Below are positions 36,770-47,000 of a stretch of DNA of 64,000 nt, in pieces. The stretch is taken from positions 1 through 64,000 of the forward strand of contig SRSI01000036.1 of assembly GCA_005656395.1 (NCBI GenBank), in the 5' to 3' direction. This stretch comes from Strongyloides papillosus. Its lineage: Eukaryota > Nematoda > Chromadorea > Rhabditida > Strongyloididae. A program made the translations under genes and the position numbers. Within the stretch, counting starts at the first letter, position 1; each line of letters starts with the position of its first letter. The notes below the pieces were generated by a model. The model was not told the origin of the DNA, did not search any database, and saw only the letters and a list, made by a program, of their open reading frames with translations.

Positions 36770-37219
36770 CAATCATTCGATAGAGCTTTACAACTTTATT
36801 AGAATATTGATAAAAAAATTACAAAAATAATCTCATCGTTCTTTAGTCTTGAAAAAAATTAAAAGTTTGACAAAATTCAAGGTTTTTTTTCTTTATTTAA
36901 AAATTAAACATAGCTATTGGATTTTTATTCCGATGAGATTTTAGTACCAGATGAAAAAGAAGCTGGGCTTTCAAAATCGACAAATAGAATTAAAATATCT
37001 ACTATTAAAAAAAAGTTACATGCTCATATATGCCAAAAATGATTCAAACTTTTGAATATCTATATCACATCTCAAAATCTGTATTTCGTTGTAAAATTTA
37101 AAAATTTAAAATGGCATGTATCTGAGCTACAAAATGGCCATAATACTACATTTGTAGCTTACCTACAAGAGAAATTTTAAGTGCGATTAACTGTGGAACT
37201 ATTTATAGGACACCCTGTA
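36770..37219. mobile_element. Half of a CAGGGTG-type inverted-repeat element
   Basis: It matches the right arm of the element at 4943-6397: ATTCGATAGAGCTTT near 36776, CTACAAAATGGCCATAATAC near 37130, and the end ACACCCTGTA at 37210-37219. No left arm is present before 36770, so this is a truncated or one-armed copy. Confidence 0.55.
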
Positions 37220-37249
37220 TTTACATATTTTTTTAAAGTGTCGTATTTT

Positions 37250-39584
37250 TAATTTTATTTTCATACACTCTTAGTTTAAAATACGAAAAAATCAATATTT
37301 AAAAAAATGATATTATTGTAAATATTTTTTTAATAAAACAATATCAATGTCAAAAATTTCAAAAAATTAAATACTTTTTAGTTGCTAGAAACATTATGAA
37401 AATAGTCAATATTTGAATAATCATGTTTATTTAAATTTATTTACAATAGATGGTATTATAAACATTAGATAGATTTTTTTGTTCTATCAAAATAATGATC
37501 CTGTGTTTTTAAGAGCTATTTTATCAAAATGTTATTGTAAAAAATTTTTAAAAACTTATGCTCACTTTTTGTATTAAAGTTTCAATATAGTTATTGAGAT
37601 TCTATGTTTATGTTATTTAAGAAATAGATATGATAAAGTTTTTTTTTAGTTATCAGCAACGAAAGTAATAAATTCCTTTTTATATAAAATATTACATTAA
37701 TTTGATATTTAAAAATGTACCTCAATTTTAAACATCTAAGACTTTCTTCAAAATCTAAATATTTTTATAAAATCTGCAGAACAATAATAACATATATTTT
37801 GGCTACAAAATAGTTATCATAATACTAAATTTGTTTTTTAAGTAATCAAAGTTAGGTGTACGACTATTTGGAAAGCCCTACTCAGGCCATTCTGTAATTC
37901 AGTTTATTATATAAAACTATTTTGAGTGGGTTTTTGATTTTTAAAAGACTAATAAGAGATTAATAAAAAATAAATTGTTTGCAGATTTAAGTTTTTTATA
38001 GTTAAATTTACTATGAAAAAAATGATAAAATGCATTATTTTAAAAGCAATTATTTTTAAACAAAATTATAAAATTATTGTTGCGTGAAATTTGGTAATGT
38101 GTAAAATGACGTCAACAAAGTTTCAAAGTGCCCTTAATTTAAAATATATTAGGTTGTTGCAAAAGTTCTGTCGTATTTTTTACAAAATTTTTGAATGATT
38201 GTAATTTTAGTAAGAAGTATGTCTAATTTACAATATATTATCGAATATAATCTACAACTAGTCTCCATTTATTAGCCACCTTATCATTTCCAGATGTGAA
38301 GAATTTTCCATCTTTTTTGAAGAAAGTTTCAAAAAAACCAACATTTGCCTCACCAACTTTAATGAAGTACCTAGCGTCTTAGAAGTTATGTAGAGATAAG
38401 AGCAGGTAGTGATTAGATAGAGAAACATCTGGAGAATATGTTGTGTGCAAGAGTAATTCATAACTTCTCTTATCCAGAATTTTTCGAGTCTTCAATGTCA
38501 CATGTCATCATATTGAAGAACAACATTTTTGTAATTTTTCGAATTACGTAATTTTTTTAGAATTTTTTTGTCTAATTTTGATAGAATTTTACAATAGAGG
38601 TTATTAAAAGTAGTTTAGAAATCATAGAATCTCAAAAAATCTTCATTCGAAGCTGAAGCCATACAAATCCATACTTCACCTTCAAGGTTCATTTCTTTGT
38701 CATGAAACTTTGAGAACGATCTTTACATAATTCCAACATTTACTACATCTTTCCCCGATGCTTCACAAAAATTTTTGGAAGCATCAGTTGTCAATTGTCT
38801 TAGTTGAAGCTCTTAGAAAATGCAGTGTCAAAAATGACTTCTGACCACATCCATGTTTAGCAAAAGAAAATGTAGCATAGATAGTGTGAAAAATTGTAAT
38901 TATGCGAATTATAAAGTTAAGAAGTGGTACTATCTAATTATTATAATAGCTTAATTTTATATCAATTGTAATCATATTTTTTTGATGATTAAAAATGACC
39001 ATAGAAAATACGACAGAACTTTTGCAACAACCTAATATATAGCGGTTCTCTAACCAGCACATTGAATGTTTCGAAGATCAGTTTTTGATTTTGCGAAAAG
39101 AGAAGTGAAGTGTAGATCTTAAATAAACTACCAAAAATATAAAACATTTCACAAAATTGACTTTATTTATAAATTTTTCTATTATTTAGTAAATCTTCTA
39201 TCGTTGAGAGTTAATATTTTATACACTCATATTAAATTAACCTTCGTAAGCTTATACTTTATTGTTTTTCTGATCATATTTTGTTGTAATTGAGTTAATC
39301 AAAAGCTTAACTATATATAATATATTACAATTGATTGTTTGTTTTTTTAGTACAAGTCAAAACTGGTTAAAATGATATAAATTTTGTTTATTTAGTAAAA
39401 ATCTGATTTCAATCATACTAATGTTTTCTAATCTGCAGCAAAATAAAATCAATATTTGTTCGTCATTTTATTTAAAATTTATGATTTATCAAAAATTAAA
39501 TATTTATTTTCCACTATTTTGTATGGTAATTTTTAGTATTTAAGGATAATTTATTTCCAAAATATTAAAATAAAATATTTAAAA
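37250..39584 (+). repeat. Segmental duplication, upstream block of TTL copy 4
   Basis: In the opposite orientation this matches the upstream blocks of TTL copies 1 and 3, for example AGACTTTCTTCAAAATCTAA near 37738 and CAGAATGGCC/GGCCATTCTG near 37885. Copies 3 and 4 are therefore arranged head to head around about 36.5 kb. A mariner relic interrupts it at 38149-39035. Confidence 0.6.
38149..39035 (-). mobile_element. Mariner relic, sister of the intronic copy
   Basis: The ends are TTAGGTTGTTGCAAAAG and its inverse, with TA on both sides. It is the same family as 16798-17672 and has the same internal deletion; on the minus strand the C-terminal remnant GKFFTSGNDKVANKW is readable. The shared deletion shows that both derive from one non-autonomous source copy. 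Confidence 0.85.
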
Positions 39585-40059
39585 ATGAAAGTTTTTATTA
39601 AATTAACACTATTTATAATTATTTTAATATCTAAAACGTTTGAATTTCCTATGACAAATCCTGTTGTTGCAACTAAAGTAAATTTATACTTATATTGCCT
39701 TTGTCGTAATGAAAAAGTATTACTAACAATGGAAAGTATAGGCAATGATGGAGCTCTAATTGAAAGTTATTTTTATAATAAAGAAGAAAGCTGTAATGAT
39801 ACACTAAACATTTTTGCACAAATATCAGTAAATTATTTACCATGTAAGTAAATAAATAATAAAATAATTAATTTATTTAAAAGATCTTAAAATTACTCTT
39901 AATCATACTTGTATTCCACGAGCATATAGACCAGTGGTTACATTCAATGCTTTTCAACAGTGTGAACGCAATGAATTAGAAAAGTATTTTTTCGGGTCTA
40001 TAAATTCTTTTGTTACACTTAATTGTTATGAAACTAAATTTCTTAAATATTATGGATAA
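39585..40059 (+). CDS. Secreted transthyretin-like (TTL) protein, copy 4
   Basis: Exons 39585-39843 and 39884-40059 flank a 40-base phase-1 intron (GTAAGTAAAT...TTTAAAAG) and give 144 residues. The signal peptide is IKLTLFIIILISKTF. The domain has LYCLCRNEKVLL, a cysteine at SCNDT, and across the splice site YLPYLKITLNHTC, very close to the family pattern PYLxIxHxC. The C-terminus is longer than in the other copies, with cysteines at QQCERNE and LNCYET. The leader (AGTATTTAAGG and TTTCCAAAATATTAAAA) matches copy 1. This is the only plus-strand member with an intact frame. Confidence 0.75.
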
Positions 40060-40793
40060 TATGGTAAAGACTGCGCGAAAGAAAACAACGCACATTTTTC
40101 GTCTTTTCAAAAATTGTAATAATCATAAAAAGTTCAGTTTTCATCCAGTCAATTTTAATATTCATTTTTTTTGCTTACATTGTGTTAGTAAAAATTATCA
40201 CACATTACTATTTTTTGCAAACACACAAACGTTTTTTTATCATTTCGCGTTCCAAATTTAACAAAATACGAACCACTTTATTAATTCATGAACCATCTAT
40301 CAAAAGAAAAACCATCTTATCAAAGTGCGGACCATATAAATACATAATTTAATAATTTTTTAATAAGCCATTGTTTAATTTTTATATTTTATAATTTTTA
40401 TTTTGCAGATAAAAAGGTCGTTTTATATTTAATAAACTTATTTTTTAGTTTATTTTTTAAATTTTTAGATGGACATTGTCGTATGTTTGGTTTGCTTTAA
40501 GAGTCATAAAATAAATCATACACACAAAAACGATTTCTGACATTTTGGGATGTACACAGCAAAAATAACGTTTTTGCAATGTATTTTTTAAAACGTCTCT
40601 CTAAATGAAAATTTACAATAATTACCGAAATTTTTAATCATAAGAGAGCATGGTTAATAAGTAAATTTATTGAATAATAAGTATAATGTAAAATATTTAA
40701 CATTATTAATAATATGATAAAAATAAACTAGTTTTTAAGTAAAAAAATGTATTTTTCAAAAAGAAATTTGATATATTATTGTATTTTTTTCTA

Positions 40794-41357
40794 ATGAATA
40801 GTAACTTTTTCAACTTATCATCAATATCATCTGTGGTAGATTCAGATGTTGCTCTCAAGTTTTGCCAAAAAACAACAATTTACATACTTAAAATGTTAAA
40901 TAAACTTTGTATCACGAGAAAATTGGTTCCTTCTTTTCTTTTACTTGATGAAGTATGTTCGTCACTAAAATTTGGAAAAAATGTTGATGAAAAGGAACTT
41001 ATAAATATTCTTCAAAACTTAGTTTGGATTACTAAAATAAAAATAGAAGAAAATGATGTTTCTGCTTTGAAGTTAATCGCATCAAAGTTGCTTAAAGTAA
41101 ATAAACATTCTGTTGGAGAATTTTTTAATGATGAAAAGTACAATATCTTCTCCATAAGGAATAAAATTCTAATTGGCTCACAACATTTTGGAGGATTAAA
41201 ATTTTTTTTTTATGTTTTTTCAATCAGAGGCTCCATATACCATGATGGACATACATACCAAAGATGGAAGCTATTGGACAAGTTTGAAATTTATAAAACA
41301 AGTCCGGATTTTCATTTCCTGAATTTCATGAAATCCATGGACACTCTAATTTCTTGA
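40794..41357 (+). CDS. Hypothetical protein, 187 residues
   Basis: The open frame begins at the ATG at 40794 after a T-rich stretch and has a protein-like, mixed helical composition with few low-complexity runs, unusual in this AT-rich DNA. Readable segments include LVPSFLLLDEVCSSLKFG, DEKELINILQNLVWITK and HTYQRWKLLDKFEIYK. No signal peptide or membrane segment is visible, so it is probably cytoplasmic or nuclear. It stands 0.7 kb after TTL copy 4 on the same strand. I do not recognise the family; it could be one exon of a longer gene or a fragment of an old mobile element. Confidence 0.45.
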   Translation: MNSNFFNLSSISSVVDSDVALKFCQKTTIYILKMLNKLCITRKLVPSFLLLDEVCSSLKFGKNVDEKELINILQNLVWITKIKIEENDVSALKLIASKLLKVNKHSVGEFFNDEKYNIFSIRNKILIGSQHFGGLKFFFYVFSIRGSIYHDGHTYQRWKLLDKFEIYKTSPDFHFLNFMKSMDTLIS

Positions 41358-41563
41358 AAACAACTTCAAGAAGTCTAAAAAACTTCTAAATGTGTACATT
41401 TGAGTTCATATAACACAAAATTGAATTATTTTAGAAAAACATATTTAGCCAACAATTATCGAAAATTGGACCTCAAGATTTAGACTCCAAACATATCCCA
41501 TTAAATTTGCCGTATTCAATTGCATATATCCGAAAATATTTATTCCTGTGAAGTTAATATTTC

Positions 41564-41995
41564 TTGATATTGAAACACCTATTTTTAGGATTATCAATTT
41601 CAAAAGGCGAATTTTGTTATATATGTATTCGGGCATTTTTGCCCATTGCAAACATTAGGATTGATACTTTGCCTAATATTGTCGATTCAATTTTATTAGA
41701 TTTAAAAATTAAAAAAACATTTTTCCAATTTTTGCAATTAAACAATAATTGCATTGTAAATAAATAACTCAATGCATTGCAATAGGTATTAAAAAAAACC
41801 ATGAAAATGTCCGAATTTGTTTTTGTGTGTATTGTACAATGTTATGTACCTAACTATAAATTTCTAATTCAAAGTTGTAGATATACTAAAGAAATGATTG
41901 AAAACTTTCTTTTCCATTTCAATAGATGTTATTTTTACCAGGATGCAAGAAAAAATAAGAAACGTAGTAAGTTTTGTTATTCGAGTACCAGGTAA
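41564..41995 (+). pseudogene. Possible fifth transthyretin-like copy, decayed
   Basis: Two plus-strand frames, 41564-41767 and 41801-41995, have the TTL order in weak form: KGEFCYICIRAFLP and ANIRIDTLP resemble the first strands, and YKFLIQSCRY resembles the strand with the HxC motif. The gap between them could be an intron (GTAAATAAAT...TGCAATAG), but the reading frame after that acceptor meets a stop, and no signal peptide precedes the first frame. It may be a decayed member of the cluster or coincidence. Confidence 0.3.
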
Positions 41996-42856
41996 ATTAA
42001 ATAAATCTTACTTTATGATGTCTTTCTAAAAAAATATGAGTAAAAATTATAGAGATTGTTTTTATTGGAGTGTTGCACTGCTCAAAAGATAGCTTTTATT
42101 TAAACCACAAAATATAACACAATAAAATTATACAGACAATTAAATAATTAGCCAGATAACTAACTAACAGATTTAACTAAGGCCTTCTGGAATACAAAAG
42201 AGATAGTGCAATAAAAATAATTAATTAAAGCTTAGAATTTAATAAAACAGATCTATGATAACTTATCACCAGAATACTACCAGATTTCAGAAATGTAGTT
42301 ATAACCCTAAAATGTACAAAAATTAGGTAACTTAAAGAAATACTAAAATGATGAAATATCTAACAATGACAAAAAGTATAAATGAAAAACAATGACAGAT
42401 CTGTACTATATATAAAAAGTAAGTAATCTTCTAGAATAGCAAAACAAAGAGCTAATTTTGGAATAATGTTTTCCCCATGATCTAGATAATTCTATAAGAG
42501 AAAATAGAAGAGAAATAGAAGAGCCTTAGGTACAAAGAATAAAGTACAAATGAAAACATTCGATAAGAGACTATATTTTTACTTATGTATTGAAAAAAAG
42601 TTTTTCTATTGTTCGGCACGTTTTTATAAGAAGTATTTAAAACGATAATTTAATAATTTTAATAACCGTAGAAAGTTATAAATTTTATTAAAGATAATGT
42701 TATATACTGGGGTACAATTTAAATACTATAATAATTAACATATAGCATTTATTCAATTTATTGTCAATTCTTTGCATACTTTTTTTTTTAAATTTGAAAA
42801 AATTAACTTATTTGTGTTATGACGAACACAAGAATTAAAAGACATAAACTAACGGT
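41996..42856. other. Intergenic DNA left of the LTR element
   Basis: No gene or repeat was seen. The last four bases, CGGT (42853-42856), are the left copy of the retrotransposon target duplication. Confidence 0.5.
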
Positions 42857-43091
42857 TGTTATCATGGGGAGATCCCATTTAGGGATCTCAACCCAAGATT
42901 TACTGATATAAAGACTTTAGATTAAGATGTAAGTAAGTATTTTATTCTATGTGATATATCTTAAACAATAATAATAATAATGAATATGAATGAATATATA
43001 TAATATATAAATCTCTTTAGTTAAATATCAATATGTGGGTTTTATTCTGACATTCTCCACCTATCCGTAGGTGGTTATTATCTTCATTACA
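42857..43091 (-). repeat. 3' LTR
   Basis: This is the copy at the 3' end of the minus-strand element. It contains two small hairpins: GAGATCCC...GGGATCTC (42869-42889) and CCACCTA TCCG TAGGTGG near 43059. An AATAATAATAATAATGA microsatellite lies in the middle. It reads identically to 51621-51855. Confidence 0.95.
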
Positions 43092-43101
43092 TCCCCCTTT
43101 G
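43092..43101 (-). other. Polypurine tract
   Basis: On the minus strand CAAAGGGGGA lies directly before the 3' LTR, as expected for the plus-strand primer of reverse transcription. Confidence 0.8.
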
Positions 43102-43116
43102 AAGCTTTTGTAATCC

Positions 43117-43149
43117 TATAAAAGCTTATATTGAAGTAATTGTTCAGTC
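43117..43149 (+). promoter_or_regulatory. Antisense TATA/initiator pair inside the retrotransposon
   Basis: TATAAAAG (43117-43124) and an initiator-like TCAGTC (43144-43149) are spaced so that the A of the initiator is 29 bases from the first T, the ideal distance for an RNA polymerase II core promoter. It points away from the 3' LTR, against the direction of the gag-pol frame. Confidence 0.4.
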
Positions 43150-43314
43150 TCATTAAGAACGTCTGTTCTGTTATCAGTCGTTTGGTATAAGGTCTTTTCT
43201 TTAATAATTAATTTTTCTTATCAGTTTTCAAATTTTTCGTTAGATTGTTATTTTGTTGCTGTTCTTAAGATAGTAGGTTGATTATTTGGGCTTTGTAAAT
43301 TAAAATTTTTGCAG

Positions 43315-43571
43315 TGAATTCAAAGTGTTTCTATTATGCGCTTGAAGCAAACAAGGTCTGGTGGATAAAGATTATTCTTCTTATAGGAGTCTTCTTATTC
43401 TTGGTTTCTTTGGTTATTTGGATTTGCTTATATCGAAGATTAAGAAAGAGCAAGCATGAATCTTCTAGGATGCATTGGTTAGAGGCTGCTCGTCTTGGTC
43501 ATTCAATACATGTTTTACGTGAGGAGAAGACTGCATTGATGGATGAACTTAAGAAAGTTTCTCTTATCTAG
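43315..43571 (+). CDS. Antisense membrane-protein reading frame in the retrotransposon
   Basis: Directly after a strong splice acceptor (TTTTTGCAG, ending at 43314) an open frame of about 85 codons runs to TAG at 43569-43571. It encodes a single hydrophobic segment (IKIILLIGVFLFLVSLVI) followed by a basic stop-transfer sequence (YRRLRKSKH) and a helical tail (LREEKTALMDELKKV). A donor-like GTATAAGG near 43191 would create a 120-base intron. No ATG precedes the frame in either exon; the first in-frame ATG is at residue 53, so initiation is unexplained. Composition is richer in G and C than the surroundings. It may be an accessory gene of the element or chance. Confidence 0.35.
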
Positions 43572-44094
43572 GGTTGTTATTTCTAGTGTTGTTTGTTTGG
43601 TGTTGTTGTTGTTATAAATTTTTCTTATTTTCTGTTGATGTTTACTGTATAGGGGTTTAAGTTTCTTTGTTTCACTATTATTGCATGGTAAAAATATATA
43701 CTATTATGTAAATTTGTTAAGAAATAGTAGATTATATAGTGATATTATTGATATTAAAACTTAGCAATTTGAAATTTATATATTATAGTTAGGTTTTCTT
43801 ATGTTTTGGTAATAAGTATAAACGATAAGAAAGTAGTTATAAATATTACATTGTGACTATATAAGTTTGTGAAAAATGTATGTTATATAATTATCTATCA
43901 ATATTTGGGTATTAAACTAGTGGACTAGTTCACTCCCTATTTTTAAAAAAAATGTAATATTTAGATACAATATGAAATTATGTGTGATCAAGACAAGTAC
44001 AATTGTAAATAAATGTTAGTAAGAATAAGGAAATGATATCTAAAATGTTAAAGAGTATAATAGAATAAAGGTTATTGTTATTATGTGGTTAGTA

Positions 44095-47000
44095 TTAATT
44101 TTTAGTATTGTTTTTACGTGGCCTACCACGTTTTCTTAAAGTTGGTTGTTGATTATGGGTTTCCGCTTCTGGTGCATTCGTATGTGACTTTTGTTCAGTT
44201 GGTATTGGTAATTTTCTTGGTCGTCCACGTTTTTTCTTTTCTGGTTCAATGATATTTTCTGTTGTTATATCGGGTGCATGTTCTTCATCAATAGATGGAT
44301 TTGAAATATTAGTCATTAGTTCAAGGGCATTTGGGTTGTTTTGTATTATTGCAGGTGCTAATTTTAAGAAGCGAGCATTGCTTTTGATAGGTTGTCCAGT
44401 TGGTCTTCCAGATTTTGTAATTCGATGAAGAAGATAAGTATCACCATGTAGATGTTCTGATATTCTAAAGGGACCATCATATTGTTGATCATTCTTATGT
44501 GCTGTTTGAATTTTCTTAAAAACAATTGTATTATTGGGAATATAAGTAAATTCATTATCATTTTCTGTGGTTGAATTATCGTTTTCACGAAATTTGTTTT
44601 TGATGAAGTGGAGAAGATCTCTTCTTCCAGATAGATTGTTATTTGTATAATCTTCATTGATGTACCTGTCAACAGTTGATAGAATATATTCCTTGGGTTT
44701 TCCTTCTTGATTTGTCATGTGGGAAAAATTGTGCACATATTGGGTGAAAAGAATAATATCTTTGATGTCTTTTGTATTGTGGATTCTTAATGATTCACGA
44801 ATTGTTCTGTTAAATCTTTCGACAATTCCATTTCCTTGGTGATTAAATGCAGATACTTTGTAGTGTTGAATAGAAAATGTTTCGCAAAATTGTTTGAATT
44901 GTTCTGAAATGAACGCAGGTCCGTTGTCTGTTTTGATAGTGTTAGGAAATCCTATTAATGAAAATGTGCTTTTTAGTGCGTTAATTGTTGTCTGAGTTCC
45001 GAGATTGGTAGTGTGATGCATGCTAACGAATTTACTGAATTCGTCAATGAGGACGAGAATGTAATTGTTTTCACTGATTACAAGATGATCTATGGCTATT
45101 GTGTGCCATGCATGTGGTGGCGTAGGAATTGTTTTATCATTAACAATTGCTTGTAAGGCTCCATGTGCTTTGTTCTTTAAACAAATAGCGCATGAGGACC
45201 ATATTCTTTTTATGTCGTTATCTATTGCAGGCCAGTGAAAAATTTCTTTAAATTTTTGTGAACCTTTCTCATATCCAGCGTGATTTCCAAGAAGTGGATG
45301 CTCATGCCAAAGGGTTAGTGTCATAAATCTTAGGAGTTGTGGTACAAAAATTCGTGTTTTACCTCTAACTGTTATTTTACCATCAGGGTAACTTGTTTTC
45401 TCTTTTTCGTTTAAGTATTTAGTAAAATTGTTTATAATGTAGGGGTATTGTAAGTAATTAGAAAGTTTAGGGAAAACGTCAAGAAATTTGTTATTTGTGG
45501 TTTCAGATATATTAATGTTAAAAATCTTTCTACTTAAGTAGTCAGCGATTGTATTATCGCTTCCTTTAATGTATTTTATATCTAAATCGTAACCCATTAT
45601 AAAATTTTTATACCTATCTAATATATTCGATACATCTCTTTTTGTCATTAAACTTATGAGACTATTCTGATCTGTTAATACGGTAGTTCGTTTTCCGTAG
45701 ATGTAGGGGTTAAATTGTTTTAAGGCGTACACAAGACCTAAGGCTTCCAGTTGGACTGGAGCGTACATGCTTTCTGACTTTTTTAATGTTCTTGATGCAA
45801 AGGCAATAGGCCTATCCTTTTGCATGAGAGCAGCGCCTATTCCTTGAATAGATGCATCTGTTACTATGGTATATGGGATGTTAGGATCAGGTGGTGTTAG
45901 TGTGCAGGCATTACCAATTGCATGTTTAAGATTGTTAAAAGCTTCTGTGTGTTTGGTTGTCCAAACAAAATTATTGGTGGCATCATATAGTATTGCGGCA
46001 GTTTTGCTATAGTTGGGAACATGTTTGCGGTAGTAATTAGCTGTGCCTAAAAAAGAGCGGAGTTCCTTGATATTTTTGGGAATTGGTTTGTCTGTTAGGG
46101 CAGCTATTTTCTTTGCGTTAGGTGATATACCATCACTACTAATTAGAAAACCTAGGTATTCAAGCTGTTTTTGAAAGAAAAGGCATTTGGATAATGAGAA
46201 ACGTAATCCAAACATGGCAGCTTTTTCTAATGCAATATCAATGTTATTTAGGTGGTCTTCTAATGTATTATTTGTTAAAAGGATGTCATCTAGGTATACA
46301 AAATTATCTTGTGAATGGAAAAGTTTTTCTATAACATAGTTAAAGAAGTCGGGACTTCCGACGAGGCCCATGGGGACTCGTTTATATTGAAAGATTCCCA
46401 TGTGTGTTGGGAATCCGGTAAGATATCTACTATTTTTATCTAGGAGTAATTGATGAAAACCATTTTTCAAATCTAAAGAAGAGTAAAATTTCTTTCCTGA
46501 AGCTTTATCGAGAATACTATCGATTCTCGGGATGTGGTGTGATTGGGGTTGGATTAGTTTATTTATTGCTCTAAAATCGACAACGAAACGCCAACTGTTA
46601 TCTTTCTTTTTAACAAGGTTTATGCGTGATAGATACGGTGTTCTTGAAGGCTCAATCATGTCATGGGCTAACATATCACGAATTTGTTTTTCAATTTCTT
46701 TTTCTTTCTCAGGTGTGTATCTAGGGGCTCTAATAGGTTTAGGTATTTCATGAGGAATGGTATGTAAGTGGAGCTGTTCTAAACCACTATAAAAACCTGG
46801 TGTTTCATTGAATTCATGAAAAGTAAGTCTGTTTCTCCATAAAATATATTTAAGAGTTTCAAAAGATTTATCGTCAATCTGTGATCTATCTACTTGTATT
46901 AGATTCATAAAATCGTCTTCTGATATCGCTCCCACGTTTCTTGATGGGTAAGGTGGTAATCGTTCGGTAATATCGGCTTCATCGCTACTATAACCGTCAT

